NCBI GenBank assembly: GCA_036571765.1
Contig: BROE01000001.1
Coordinates: 6,878,818-6,942,817, forward strand
Direction: 5' to 3'
DNA: 64,000 nt
Origin: Plecoglossus altivelis
Taxonomy: Eukaryota > Chordata > Actinopteri > Osmeriformes > Plecoglossidae
The notes beneath the pieces are model-generated. The model was not told the DNA's origin. It made no database searches and saw nothing but the letters and a program-made list of their open reading frames with translations. Below, piece by piece: positions 12,819 through 23,984 of the stretch (its first letter is position 1; every line of letters begins with the position of its first letter). The translations under genes and the position numbers were made by a program.

Positions 12819-13565
12819 ATAAAAGTCCTGTTCCGCCATCCCTGTCAATTCTCGCTCCTCTGAGGAACAGTGCTGATGCTGATACCAAAGAGGTCTGCCT
12901 CGCCGCCGGCTTCTACCCCAAGGAAACACAAATGGAGTTGACCCTGCATGATAAGACAACTGTCTCATTACCCACCAACAAGGCTGTCATGTCTTTCTCT
13001 ACCAAATCTTACTACTTTGCCGGATTTTCCACCGAAGGTATACAGTCGTGTAGTATGAATGGCATCACTGTTGAAGAAACTCCCGTTGAGCCAGGTGGGT
13101 CTCTCTTTATCTGTGCAGTCAGTGTCCAGAAAAATAACATATTCGCTACAATCAGAAATGGAAAATAACCACCTCAACTCTAAATTATGTTTGCTTAAAT
13201 TATTTTACTCCTGCAGGGGTTGATACGACAGTTAAACCTAGAGTTGAAACTCTGGCATCAGACTGTTCCCCTGATATAATTGAAGAAGAAACTGACTATG
13301 CAGGTAAATTCTGTTGCACCCATGAACACATATGATGTCAATACTCTATTGCTTGTTTTCTGATATTTAGTAATAGCTAAATAAGATAACAATAGACATA
13401 ACTTTATCCAGATTGTAATATGCATGTGATTGTTATATTGTTCTTTTTACAGATTTCATAATGAAGACCAACTTCTCCTTGATGCTTGTTAATGGATTAA
13501 GAGTGGTGTTTGCCAAAGCAGTTGCATTCAATGTCTTACTAACAATAAAGGCTCTAGTGTTCTAG
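12819..13565 (+). CDS. TRDC: TCR delta constant region
   Basis: Three coding exons: 12819-13094 (Ig C domain), 13217-13303 (connecting peptide) and 13453-13565 (transmembrane and short tail); 158 residues plus TAG. The C domain has the two expected cysteines (VCLAAGFYPKE and IQSCSMNG) and, like mammalian C-delta, no Trp in the core strand (KETQMELTL). The connecting peptide has one Cys (SDCSPD) suited to the interchain bond. The membrane segment GLRVVFAKAVAFNVLLTIK carries the Arg and Lys used for CD3 pairing. Its position after D-delta and J-delta and before the J-alpha array, plus the resemblance to human ACLVKEFYPK, identifies it as delta. A GTAAG just after the stop (13569) suggests a spliced 3' UTR exon starting near 13753; AATAAA lies at 14122. 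Confidence 0.93.
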
Positions 13566-14309
13566 TGGTAAGTTAACTTTTGTACAATCTTTAATGTAAG
13601 TTATATGTTTGTCTCTTTTACATTATAGCATGTCGGCAGTGTGCATGCTGTAAGACATGACTGCGTATTAAATGAAATACAATTATATGAATACCATATT
13701 CTAATAGTTGAATAGGCCACCTGTAAGAATATTTTATTAATCTCTTCAACAGCACATTTGAAACCACAAGAAAAGTCAAACCAAACAATAGTGATAAAGA
13801 TCTTGACACTTTGGCTTCCAAGAAATGGCAAGATCAGTTGCCTTGTTTGTCTAGTGAGGCAACAAGGATACCAACAGACATTACTCAAAAGCTATGCCTT
13901 CTATGTCATTGTTACTGTTGTCTATAATTATTTCCGTATTTTGATGCCAATGCTGTTGTTCAATGATAAATCTCAAGTAAAACTTGTTTGTTAAAATATT
14001 TCATGTTGTATTGGTATACGTATTGTCTGTAAGCATCCCTTTCATTATTATTATTATGTCATATTAGAAAATGTGTCAAAGTAAAGCTTCTTTGTTATAC
14101 TCAATATTACATCTTGATAAAAATAAATAAATGTAGACAATAGCCTACTTAAGGTCCACATTTCTGGTGTTAAGCAATAACGCCTCCTGGTGGAGACATG
14201 TGACATGATGTATGGCGTTTAATTCTTTATGCATCTTGAATGCTAGTTCAGTAAGACTACATTTCTTGCTGCACATGCTTACTCCATGTGCTTACTCAGC
14301 AAAATCATA

Positions 14310-14313
<4 letters not shown>

Positions 14314-14341
<28 letters not shown>

Positions 14342-14725
14342 CTTTGCTTTGTATAGCGCTTTTAAAAATCATTTCTCAAAGTGCTTCACATAAGTGAAGT
14401 GAAGTGACGTATTGTCAAGTATGGTTACCCATACTTGAAATTTACCTCTGCATTTAACCCATCCAAGTGCACACACAGTAGTGAGTAGTGGGCAACCGCA
14501 CACACACAGTGAACATACACCCAGAGCAGTGGGCAGCTGTTGCTCCAGCGCCCGGGAAGCAATTGGGGGTTCGGTGCCTTGCTCAAGGGCACCTCAGTCA
14601 TGGTATCGAAGGCAGAGAGAGTGCTGTTTATTATCCCCACCTTCAATTCCTGCTGGTGCGAGAATCAAACCAGCAACTTGAAGGTTACAAGCCCAACTCC
14701 CTAACCATTAGGCCACGACCTCCCC
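14314..14725 (-). mobile_element. tRNA-derived SINE
   Basis: Read on the minus strand the element begins near 14725 with a tRNA-like head: an A-box-like GTGGCCTAATGGTTAGGGA and a B box GGTTTGATTC (14662-14671 on plus). It continues through a unique body and ends in an (ATT)n tail at about 14314-14340. Head, body and tail are the classic SINE layout. It sits between TRDC and the first J-alpha. Target duplications were not resolved. Confidence 0.75.
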
Positions 14726-15820
14726 AGCAGAGTTAAGATTCATAAAATAAGTATAGAAATACATAAAATGTGCCCCAATAGTGTGCGCATATATATATCG
14801 TGCTGTTACTGCTGCTGGGAATTAACTCGAATGGGAGTCAAAGATCGTTGATTTAATAAATATAAAGTTTGTTTTGTGTTGTTGTTGGTACAATTAAAAA
14901 ATACTTTGCTTTTCTGCATATGGGTTCATATCCAGGTGTATACAATACAGCCCTAAAAATATACATTCGTTAAATGAGAAATTGTGGATGTAAGTGATAC
15001 AGATGTAATACAACTTCATCTGGTACCCAATTCTGACCTACTAACCTTGCAGAAAGGCAGTATCTTAGTAACGTTTGAGTGACTTGCATATATCATAGCG
15101 TTTCATGTTGGAAACACAATCACAATTTACTTACTAATGATGTGTCATTTTTAAGGTGTGATGCTGAAGGATCAGTAATTCAGATCTTCCGTTAGAATTT
15201 ATAGAAATATAGGTCACAGGTGAAGTTATGGATTTTTATTCTATGTGGAGAAATGTAGGCTAATAGGTCGAAAGCATGTTCACTTTTTATGTTTGAGGTT
15301 CACTTCCTTTAAAGACAAAGATGACATGATAAATAAAGGTGTAAATGAGTGCTGCAAAAAAGCAGTAGTCTTAGTGTGGATCGTAAACTAAAACTAACGT
15401 ACAGGGTGATGCCAATAAGTTGACTCATTGCAGCCATTACAAAGGTAAGGGATCATCTACAACTTCTACAATAATGGGTATCCCTACATTCCATTTGGAC
15501 ACTATGTGTTCAATGGAAGGATTTATCAAAGGATTTATGTCGTATGAATGAAATAAAATGTGCCATTATATGTGATAAAATGTAAAGAAAGTGTGTGAAA
15601 AAGCTGATTAGTAGGCTAACTGCTGAACATGTTCTAAAAAGGTTTCTAAAGCGGAATGGAACAATGTATCTTCTAAACCTTTTAACTGTGTCTGCATGTC
15701 TAATGCATGTTATTGTTGATTAAGATATTATATATATATTAAAGTGTGTAGTTTAACAAATTTTCTTCCATTTGCTCTCAGTGAGAAGATTAAGACTTGT
15801 TACACACATTTCTTTGACAG
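14726..15820. other. Non-coding interval before the J-alpha array
   Basis: No exon, RSS or convincing repeat was seen here. By position, 5' of the first J-alpha, this is where mammals keep the T-early-alpha germline promoter, but I see no motif that proves one. Confidence 0.3.
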
Positions 15821-15863
15821 AAGCTCACCTTTGGTTCTGAAGTGAAAATCATTGACCAGTATG
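15821..15863 (+). pseudogene. TRAJ: J-alpha-like segment, degenerate
   Basis: Reads KLTFGSEVKIIDQY and ends at a GTAAG donor. The second Gly of FGXG is Glu and no 12-RSS with a terminal GTG is visible upstream, so it is probably non-functional. It is the most 5' member of the array. Confidence 0.5.
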
Positions 15864-16078
15864 GTAAGTGCCCTACTTTATAAAAATAAATTGTAGTCTA
15901 AAGTTAGACACCGATAAGTAATATAATTATTTTATATTGTTGTTATGTACAATGTGTAGGACAATACTGTTAACATGCCTTAACAAGATAACAGTATATC
16001 TTGCCAAACCTGTCTATATAGTCAGTTTGAAAGGCACATTGTCTGAAAAGAGTAATTGTCATGGATTGTAGCTCAGTG

Positions 16079-16141
16079 TGAATGCTCAGGGTGGAATCAA
16101 GCTTTTCTTTGGTAATCAAACTAAATTGAATGTGGAAACAG
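16079..16141 (+). other. TRAJ: J-alpha segment, altered motif FGNQ
   Basis: Heptamer CTCAGTG (16072-16078) with nonamer AGTAATTGT (16051-16059). Frame: NAQGGIKLFFGNQTKLNVET, donor GTAAG. The second motif Gly is Gln. Confidence 0.65.
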
Positions 16142-16551
16142 GTAAGTTTTATGTTTTTATGTATTTCTCAAATTCTTTTAAAAACATCAGGAAGACACAT
16201 ACATGAATTATCCCACAATATTGTTGGATACATGTATTTGAGGTTAGCATGATAACATTTCAATACATTAGGAAAACATTTACTTTTTGTAAACTCTGCT
16301 GATACTACAAAGTTTAACATTGAGGTATAGATTTAAATGGTCATTGTGTTATGGCCCCATTTTAAAGTATCCATCAAAATACCAAACTAATTACTTGCAA
16401 TAGAAAAAAACCTATTGAAAGCTAATAATTCTAATGTCAAATTAATATTATCAAGCACAGGTGCAGTTGATTAATGCTACATGATTAATTTCAAGTGTTC
16501 CGTAAGGAAGTCAAAATGAGTCAGGTTTTTAGTCAGCAAAAAGTCATTGTG

Positions 16552-16608
16552 TGACTACAAACTACAAAATTATCTTTGGACATGGAACCAAAGTGGTTGT
16601 AGAGAATG
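16552..16608 (+). other. TRAJ: J-alpha segment
   Basis: 12-RSS: GGTTTTTAG (16524-16532), 12-bp spacer, CATTGTG (16545-16551). Frame: TTNYKIIFGHGTKVVVEN; donor GTAAG. Canonical FGXG. Confidence 0.88.
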
Positions 16609-16939
16609 GTAAGATAGATAAATTACTGCATTAACATACACTGCAATGGACATACTCCTCATACTCAATGTGCTCAAATATAATGTGTTTTGTCTTAATT
16701 GTACCTATTTCTCAATCATGCCATTGTCTCAACTCGATTACTTTTTGCTTTTGGTCTCACCTTGGAATGTTGAAAATGCAACATTTGATTTTAATGCCCT
16801 ACTCTGAGTTGTTTGTATGGCTGTACCAATAGCCCTATTTATCTGTATTTGGCTCTTTTGATCAAAACATTGGCCACATTTATGATTTTCTAAGAGGTTT
16901 AAGATGAACCAGGTTTTACGTAAGCCTGAATACATTGTG

Positions 16940-16999
16940 TGAGGACAGCAAGTGATAAAATTATTTTTGGACAAGGAACCATGCTGTTTGTGGAAAGAG
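16940..16999 (+). other. TRAJ: J-alpha segment
   Basis: 12-RSS: GGTTTTACG, 12-bp spacer, CATTGTG (16933-16939). Frame: RTASDKIIFGQGTMLFVER; donor GTGAG. Confidence 0.88.
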
Positions 17000-17464
17000 G
17001 TGAGATTATTTTGAAAATACATGCCGTATTTGGTACGTTTAGTTTAATTTCAACCTCTCGTTTGGATGTCAAACTGATTATATTGTTTGGATGAAGTGGG
17101 TTAACACAAAATACGATTCTGTCCATGGCTTGAGATGCCTTATTTGAGTCAAGTTACACGTTGTATTTAACGTGGATTACTGTATATCCTAATGTATAAT
17201 TGTGTTATCTTGTGAATACTATGGTGATGCATTATGTCACATGAGAATGGAAGAGAAGCAGTCTTTTTATCAGGTTCCCGTGGATTTATTATATGTACGA
17301 AGCTGCCAAGACAGCATTTCTTTGGCCTAAAAATGACAGGAAAGACACAGAAATACGTTTATTGATCTTAATAGTTGAAAGGAGTAGTGCAATAATCATC
17401 TTGTCAATGTTGACTTATGTGGTAACTGTATACTGGTATAATTGTACTGTGGTGTAACACTGTG

Positions 17465-17527
17465 TGAATACTGGGGGAGCAGGAAGATTGATATTTGGTA
17501 GCGGAACAAAGTTATTGGTCAATACTA
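17465..17527 (+). other. TRAJ: J-alpha segment
   Basis: Canonical heptamer CACTGTG (17458-17464); nonamer weak (TATAATTGT). Frame: NTGGAGRLIFGSGTKLLVNT; donor GTAAG. Confidence 0.87.
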
Positions 17528-17920
17528 GTAAGTAAAATTTAAAACACACAGTATGTTTACCCACAGTGTGACTGAAATGCATCTTTGGTTTGTATTAGAT
17601 TTGATAATTAAACCATATCCATTTTACTGTAGGTTTATAGCAGACAACTCAGTTTAGTTGTAGTAATGAAGGGACCTAGAGTCTAATGTATTGGCATTTG
17701 TGCACTAGAGTATGAGGTTATGGGAATCAATGGGTAAAACAATCACTTTTGACAGGCACTGAGATGACAATGTAAACTGGTAAGGCGATTTTGTTACAGT
17801 TTGTAGATTTAAGTGTTTAGTTAGATAAATTAGAGTTTGTGCAGGTTTGGTGAAAGTGAAAACATAAAAGGACCTACAGTCTAAACCTTAGCAGTTAATG
17901 TACTAGTAAGTCAGGCTGTG

Positions 17921-17977
17921 TGAATGTGGGGAACAAAATTATTTTTGGAACAGGCACAAAGCTGCTAGTTTTAAGTG
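17921..17977 (+). other. TRAJ: J-alpha segment
   Basis: Nonamer AGTTAATGT (17893-17901), 12-bp spacer, heptamer GGCTGTG (17914-17920), of which only the coding-side GTG is consensus. Frame: NVGNKIIFGTGTKLLVLS; donor GTAAG. Confidence 0.84.
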
Positions 17978-18277
17978 GTAAGTATCACTTTTTTCGCATT
18001 TTGGAGGTTAAGGTACTGACATTTCGGGGATTTACTTTAGTAGAGAGAAGTGCCACATCACTTTTTTGAACTTCAATCGTGTGTCATGCAAAACCTATAC
18101 TATTTGGAAAAGTACATGAGTACAGATCCTTGTCTGTCACTCAAAATAGGTAACTCCAATGTATATTGTAGAATGTACATTTTTAAATGACATGAAAAAT
18201 CTAATGTGAATTGACAATGACAACCAGTGCTGACTCACATACAGAGTAGAGTATTTGGTATGGGATACTTCTAAGTG

Positions 18278-18340
18278 TGACTACCCAGGGGGGTAATAAA
18301 CTTATTTTTGCAAGTGGAACCACACTACTTGTACAACCAT
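18278..18340 (+). other. TRAJ: J-alpha segment, altered motif FASG
   Basis: Nonamer AGTATTTGG (18250-18258), 12-bp spacer, heptamer CTAAGTG (18271-18277). Frame: TTQGGNKLIFASGTTLLVQP; donor GTAAG. First motif Gly is Ala. Confidence 0.75.
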
Positions 18341-18553
18341 GTAAGTAGAATCAGTAATCTTATAAACCATAACTTGTATCGGTGACAAAACAAAGGCAAA
18401 TCAATATTTTATAAAATAATTTACAATATACCGTTTACATGTCTTTTGCTGCATACCAACAGGGAATTGTTCAGCTGCTAATTTTTTAATTAGTGAAATT
18501 ACTCATACTTTACAGTGTGAGCTTATGTTTTTAGCAAACACTTAAACACTGTG

Positions 18554-18613
18554 TGACTAGAGGGAATAACAAATTAATTTTTGGAGGTGGAACTAAATTG
18601 TTTGTTGAGTCAG
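18554..18613 (+). other. TRAJ: J-alpha segment
   Basis: 12-RSS: TGTTTTTAG (18526-18534), 12-bp spacer, CACTGTG (18547-18553). Frame: TRGNNKLIFGGGTKLFVES; donor GTAAG. Confidence 0.9.
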
Positions 18614-18876
18614 GTAAGAAATTACATATAACATATAAACATATAAAACTTGTTTGTTCTCTCTTGTACTCAAATTAGTTTAACTAATAGTACAACTAAC
18701 ACTAGAATCAAAAACGTCATCGGCTGTGCATTTTTTACTCTATACATGTGAAAGATTGTCATAATTGTGATTAATTTATTAACTTTACACGTCTTTTTTT
18801 GAAAATAATGACAGATATTTGACTCTGATTATCGATTTGATACTGTCTAGTTTATGTTGTGTGGATTCATGTTGTG

Positions 18877-18942
18877 TGAATACTGGAGGTGGTTATGGCA
18901 AGCTGATCTTTGGGACTGGGACACAATTACACATTGAACATA
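18877..18942 (+). other. TRAJ: J-alpha segment, TGTTGTG-type RSS
   Basis: Nonamer AGTTTATGT, 12-bp spacer, heptamer TGTTGTG (18870-18876; CACAACA on the other strand). Frame contains GGGYGKLIFGTGTQLHIEH; donor GTAAG. Confidence 0.86.
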
Positions 18943-19187
18943 GTAAGTTATTTAGATATTTGTATGCTTGTTACAAATATTAAATCTTATTATAAAAGTT
19001 TTAATGATAATGGGAGAATAAATAAGGGAGAAATAGAAAAATATATATCCGGGTGTGAAAATGACATCTTATGATGTTACACCTGATACATTATACACTA
19101 GATCAGAGAAGTGCATTGACAAACCGATAATAGTAACCCGTAAGTTTCATATACTGTACAGTTTACGTAGTGAGGATTAATGATGTG

Positions 19188-19250
19188 TTGCTTCTGGAAG
19201 TGGTAACAAGATGTACTTTGGGAGTGGAACAAGCTTACATGTTGAATCCA
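19188..19250 (+). other. TRAJ: J-alpha segment, TGATGTG-type RSS
   Basis: Nonamer AGTTTACGT, 12-bp spacer, heptamer TGATGTG (19181-19187). Frame: ASGSGNKMYFGSGTSLHVES; donor GTAAG. Begins TTGCT instead of the usual TGA. Confidence 0.84.
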
Positions 19251-19744
19251 GTAAGTTATCATTTCTTCTGGCTTTTATTCAGATCACTTCATTTGTCCAT
19301 ACTATTTTATTATAAAAGACCTATAAAATTAGTCTTAATTTAGAGAATGATATAAATGATAACTCGATAAAAAATATCTCCAATTGTTTAAATGATCATC
19401 TCTTCAAACACACTGGAAAGTAATTAAGATTTATTTCCATTCAACATGCATTAAATACCGTATATGAAAGTTTTAATGACAATTGATTAAATCCTATCTT
19501 TTAAGCATAACAGATACATTTCTATGTATATAACTATGTCAGAATCAGATGGGAAACGCATGTAAATGTACAGCATTAACTTCCGCAACCTGTACATAAA
19601 ATCCACAAAAGATGTATCTAATATTAAAGTGCATGTTAGAATACTGCATGGTTTAACAAAGAGATTTGGAAATTATGTTGATGTTTGAAGTCTGAAGTTA
19701 GTTCAAAGATCTTGTCAATAATTGCTATGGTAGTGAACACTGTG

Positions 19745-19801
19745 TGACATCAGGATACAAAGTCATATTTGGTCAAGGAACAAAGCTGATCATTGATTCA
19801 A
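19745..19801 (+). other. TRAJ: J-alpha segment
   Basis: Heptamer CACTGTG (19738-19744), weak nonamer AATAATTGC (19717-19725). Frame: TSGYKVIFGQGTKLIIDS; donor GTAAG. Confidence 0.88.
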
Positions 19802-19969
19802 GTAAGTTTGAAAGTTGAAAGAGTTGAATGATTCCCCCCTGCAATTCAGGTGTAGAAAAACAGTATACATATGATAATATTATGCATACAAGATAGATTT
19901 AGAATGTTAGAGAATGGTAGAGAATAGCTTTGGTGCATGGATGTTATTGATAAGGCCCTTCTCATTGTG

Positions 19970-20029
19970 TGTATGCTGGAACACAAAAGATGATATTTGG
20001 AGCTGGGACTATCTTGTTTGTAAACTCAA
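19970..20029 (+). other. TRAJ: J-alpha segment
   Basis: Nonamer TGTTATTGA (19942-19950), 12-bp spacer, CATTGTG (19963-19969). Frame: YAGTQKMIFGAGTILFVNS; donor GTAAG. Confidence 0.86.
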
Positions 20030-20218
20030 GTAAGCTTTACTCCTTTCTGAATTATACGTTTAATGTTTGTAGGACTAAAAATACTGACATTCAAAGAACC
20101 TAAAAGCATTCTTCTAAAGAGCTGCTCTTCATTAAAAGTTACTTTAAAAGTTGTTATTTGCGAAAAACAATTTGATAAAATGGGATACTTAGTTATTGTT
20201 CAGGTCAGATGCACTGTG

Positions 20219-20281
20219 TGACTACTTCGGGAATTGGAAAATTTATATTAGGAGAAGGGACTGAACTGAAAATTCTGACCA
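20219..20281 (+). other. TRAJ: J-alpha segment, altered motif LGEG
   Basis: 12-RSS: AGTTATTGT (20191-20199), 12-bp spacer, CACTGTG (20212-20218). Frame: TTSGIGKFILGEGTELKILT; donor GTAAG. The motif Phe is Leu. Confidence 0.78.
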
Positions 20282-20511
20282 GTAAGTAGTTTTCCTGGAT
20301 TGAAAACCTTTCCCAGTGTCTTATAGTCATATACTCTATATAGATATATTGTTTTGAATTTGAGATTTTATGCATAGCATTCACATTGGCTGATATATCA
20401 GCTTGTTCTTCACCTTCAAATAAGGTGAAAAAAATTGATCACTTGGCCCTTTTGCAGGACTAGTACAATGCAAAGATGTGAAGGGTTTTGGCATCATGGT
20501 TTCATGTTGTG

Positions 20512-20574
20512 TGGCTACTGGTGGATTCAACAAAATCATCTTTGGTACTGGCACAAAGTTAATAGTTGATTCAA
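20512..20574 (+). other. TRAJ: J-alpha segment, TGTTGTG-type RSS
   Basis: Nonamer GGTTTTGGC (20484-20492), 12-bp spacer, TGTTGTG (20505-20511). Frame: ATGGFNKIIFGTGTKLIVDS; donor GTAAG. Confidence 0.86.
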
Positions 20575-20798
20575 GTAAGTTAAATAAACACTATTTGAAC
20601 TTATTATTAGGAACAATTACTTTCACCAAATGTATGCAATTCAAAATGCTGGCAGGTCTTCAGTACATATATATATATATATACATATTTCAAATAAGTC
20701 AATAATTGATTATGACACTAGTGAGTAATGTTGAGCTAAAAATTAGGAAAGGTAATTTAAGACACAGAACAGTAAATGTACTGGAGATTCATGCTGGA

Positions 20799-20859
20799 TT
20801 CACTACTGGATATGGCAAGCTTTTATTCGGGACAGGCACACAATTACTTGTTTAATCCA
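20799..20859 (+). pseudogene. TRAJ: J-alpha segment with stop codon
   Basis: Frame reads GYGKLLFGTGTQLLV then TAA before the donor GTAAG, so any VJ-C product would be truncated. The heptamer position holds TGCTGGA, which has lost the terminal GTG. It is a clear relative of the TGTTGTG-type segments. Confidence 0.75.
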
Positions 20860-21145
20860 GTAAGTAATCCAGCAACCATTAAAATGTTGTAACATATTCT
20901 TTAAATAACAGTTAATCAATCAGAAAATCTTGCACAGTGTATGCCTCCGAAGAGGCTGTGGGGAAAAAAAAATCTAAACAAAATTTACTAATTTAAAAAC
21001 TAATTGTAAATTCAAGAATCTACTTTACAGGCAATAATTTCTGTTCAGTAGTTAAATGGACTGTTAAGTTATATCAATATAAAAAAATGCATCAAGTGAA
21101 GATCATGCTACACATCAGCTTTATGTAATGTCGGTTCATGTTGTG

Positions 21146-21205
21146 TGAATGCTGATGGCAGAAAAATCATCTTTGGAACCAGCACAAAGTTAATCGTTCA
21201 CTCAA
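21146..21205 (+). other. TRAJ: J-alpha segment, altered motif FGTS
   Basis: Nonamer GCTTTATGT (21118-21126), 12-bp spacer, TGTTGTG (21139-21145). Frame: NADGRKIIFGTSTKLIVHS; donor GTAAG. Second motif Gly is Ser. Confidence 0.76.
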
Positions 21206-21398
21206 GTAAGTTAATTTAACCAAATATCTGTAGAAAAGACATGGAAAAAGTTTACTAAAATATCTTCAACACACAATGTAGTCTTACCGATCAAAGTTGT
21301 AGAAATTATGTAATTTTGGAATTATAAAACCTATTTTTCACCATACAACCTTTCACAATAGTCTCTACTCAGATTTTGTAGCGTGGATTTGTATTGTG

Positions 21399-21461
21399 TG
21401 GCTGCTGAAGGAGGTTTCAAGATTATTTTTGGAAAAGGCACAAAATTACAAATTCAATCCA
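21399..21461 (+). other. TRAJ: J-alpha segment, TATTGTG-type RSS
   Basis: Nonamer AGATTTTGT, 12-bp spacer, TATTGTG (21392-21398). Frame: AAEGGFKIIFGKGTKLQIQS; donor GTAAG. Confidence 0.86.
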
Positions 21462-21608
21462 GTAAGTCAGAACTTAATTAATACTTATACTTTTTCATTA
21501 AGATTAGCATGAATCAGACCTGAAAGATAAACTTAAATGTAATGAATACAATTATTGACAAAGGTCACCTAGGTTAGGCAGGTTAATGTCTTTGGGGTTC
21601 ACATTGTG

Positions 21609-21668
21609 TGAATACTGGTAGCTACAAAATCATCTTTGGGACTGGCACAAAGTTAATAGTTCACTCAA
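21609..21668 (+). other. TRAJ: J-alpha segment
   Basis: Nonamer GGTTAATGT (21581-21589), 12-bp spacer, CATTGTG (21602-21608). Frame: NTGSYKIIFGTGTKLIVHS; donor GTAAG. Confidence 0.87.
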
Positions 21669-21888
21669 GTAAGTTGCTTTAATCCAATATTTTTGTAAAT
21701 AATTCAAAGCAAGCCTAATTTATTAATAAAAAGTCAGCAGTGACAAAAGCAGTGTTTTTACAGTAGATCTTGGCGTACTAAATGTCTCCTTTTTAGATAA
21801 ATTATGTGTATATAACAATTGGTGAATTTAAAAGACAGACAATGTTCATACACTTGCCGTAGATTTTGTAGTATGGATTTGTATTGTG

Positions 21889-21948
21889 TGACTGATGGAG
21901 GTCTCAAGATTATATTTGGGAAACACACCAAATTACACGTGCAATCCA
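21889..21948 (+). other. TRAJ: J-alpha segment, altered motif FGKH
   Basis: Nonamer AGATTTTGT (21861-21869), 12-bp spacer, TATTGTG (21882-21888). Frame: TDGGLKIIFGKHTKLHVQS; donor GTAAG. Second motif Gly is His. Confidence 0.75.
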
Positions 21949-22167
21949 GTAAGTCAAAACCATGTTAATTCTCAATACATTAATATAAATTTAATTATTC
22001 GACTTGAAGTGTAGACATGTCCTGTACAAATATGATCATGTCCATAATTATATGATACAATGTACATTGACAGACACAATACTACTTCTTGTGTGACCAG
22101 CTGGTCATCAAAGTGAGTAAAACCAGATGTTATATGATACAACAGCAAACAAATGTACCATTATCAA

Positions 22168-22170
22168 AAA

Positions 22171-22225
<55 letters not shown>

Positions 22226-22278
22226 ATCTAGCATATGTATCTACCGTATATATATATGTATATATATATGTATATATA
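22168..22278. repeat. (TA)n microsatellite
   Basis: About 50 bp of pure TA from 22170, followed by an imperfect TATATATG/TA-rich tail to about 22278. It lies between two J-alpha segments and could extrude a cruciform. Confidence 0.85.
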
Positions 22279-22422
22279 TGTATGATAGATACAAACACAT
22301 TCTCTTGTGAAATTGTCTGTTCAGTGTAAGATTTTACATGAATGGATATTGGTTTTGTTAGCATTAAGTACTGGAATGATCATGCTTCGTACAGACAGTT
22401 TGTGATTAATATTCATATTGTG

Positions 22423-22485
22423 TGAATTCTGGTGCCTTCACCAACATCAACTTTGGGAAAGGCACAAGGTTAATAGTTCACTCGA
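22423..22485 (+). other. TRAJ: J-alpha segment, TATTGTG-type RSS
   Basis: Nonamer ACAGTTTGT (22395-22403), 12-bp spacer, TATTGTG (22416-22422). Frame: NSGAFTNINFGKGTRLIVHS; donor GTGAG. Confidence 0.85.
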
Positions 22486-22799
22486 GTGAGTTTGTTTCTT
22501 TCAATATATAATATCTTTAATTTCAATGCAAGGACACAATGTGCTGTACAATTTCATGGAAAATATTTCAAATTCTACGCACATTAGGTAATATATAAAG
22601 TATGATGCAGTGATAGAAACAAATGGGTCACATCACAAAGGAAAAATTCACAAGATAAAATTAAAAGTAAACTGTTAAATGTTGAAATCAATTAAACTAT
22701 CGATTTCAATATATTTTAAATGTCTATTCAAAGTCAGTTTAAATGTTCAGTAGCAATTGCTATTGATAGCAGGTTTATGTAATGAGGATACATGTTGTG

Positions 22800-22862
22800 T
22801 GAATAGTGGAGGCTTCAGAAAAATCATCTTTGGTGCCGGCACAAAGTTAGTAATTGACTCAA
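22800..22862 (+). other. TRAJ: J-alpha segment, TGTTGTG-type RSS
   Basis: Nonamer GGTTTATGT (22772-22780), 12-bp spacer, TGTTGTG (22793-22799). Frame: NSGGFRKIIFGAGTKLVIDS; donor GTAAG. Confidence 0.87.
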
Positions 22863-23130
22863 GTAAGTTAATTTAATCTAATATGATTATTTATGAACAA
22901 AAAGCAACTAACTCCTTTTCATTTTGAAAAAAGACCATATACGTTTTCAAATACATACTGTATGTAATCAGTACAGTATATATAGAGTATAAATCAAACT
23001 CATTAAAGAGTACACATTTTGATCAAGAGATGCATGTTGAAAGTTCTCAGATATTGTAAATTAACAGCTACTTCATCGGATATCATTTGCTATAGAGTAC
23101 TCAGATTTTATTGTATGGATTCAAACTGTG

Positions 23131-23181
23131 ACTACTGGAAGGGTTCAAAAGGTTCTATTTGGGAAAGGCAAATTGAATCCA
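23131..23181 (+). pseudogene. TRAJ: J-alpha relic with internal deletion
   Basis: The RSS is preserved (AGATTTTAT 23103-23111, 12-bp spacer, AACTGTG 23124-23130). The coding part has lost bases around the motif (TTTGGGAAAGGC runs straight into AAATTGAATCC), which breaks the frame. Donor-like GTAAA. Confidence 0.7.
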
Positions 23182-23409
23182 GTAAATACAATTCATTAAG
23201 AAGCATGGTGATATTTCATGGACCAAAAGCATTAGTTGAGTATTGAATACAACTTTGTTGAAGTATATAAGTATATAATGGCCATACAAAGGTAAAAATT
23301 GATTGTAGTATTGAAGTGATTCACCTATCAAAAGTAACTTATAAAGAAGGTAATCGTGGCAGAGGTTGAGATTTGAAAATTCTTAGTTATTGGTGTGATT
23401 GCATCAGAA

Positions 23410-23450
23410 AGCAATTTGTAGAGAGGACAAAATTAACAGTAGAAGAAAGT
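23410..23450 (+). pseudogene. TRAJ: J-alpha relic
   Basis: One frame reads FVERTKLTVEE and ends at a GTAAG donor, recalling FGXGTKLTVE with both glycines lost. No heptamer was found. Confidence 0.4.
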
Positions 23451-23735
23451 AAGTACTGAAACAGTTACAATGTTTTTTTTACAGACAGCTATACACAAAC
23501 GAATACTATACTAAACATTTTTTGTGTGCCAGAAACAGAGTAAATGCCCAATGAAGAACAACACTGAAATTACTTATTCCATTGATCCTGTTCTTGTGTA
23601 TTTAATCAATGAAATTATTTATACATACATAATACAGTAAAAAACACCATTAACCTCTATTGGTAAAAAGACTAAGTGGCTACGGTTTTTGCTGTAGCTA
23701 CACAGTAGGTTTATATTATGTGAGTGAATGTTGTG

Positions 23736-23798
23736 TGAATACTCGTGGCAGCAACAAAATCCTCTTTGGATCTGGCACAACTGTAAAAGTTGAGTTAA
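23736..23798 (+). other. TRAJ: J-alpha segment, TGTTGTG-type RSS
   Basis: Nonamer GGTTTATAT (23708-23716), 12-bp spacer, TGTTGTG (23729-23735). Frame: NTRGSNKILFGSGTTVKVEL; donor GTAAG. Confidence 0.86.
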
Positions 23799-23984
23799 GT
23801 AAGTAATCTTATATTGGCTGAACGTATATAAAACCTTGTCTGCTTTTCATTTTAAAGTCAGAACTATACATTTCTTGTTCAATATTTTGTAACAGGTCTG
23901 ATATAGCAGATTCACAAGACATTCAGAAAGTTATTCATTATACATAAACTGCACCCAGATTTTGTAGTATGGATGCATACTGTG

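Noticed and set aside
22080..22125. J-like start CTTGTG|TGACCAGCTGGTC
   Set aside because: No FGXG-like motif, no nonamer at 12 bp and no donor at the right distance.
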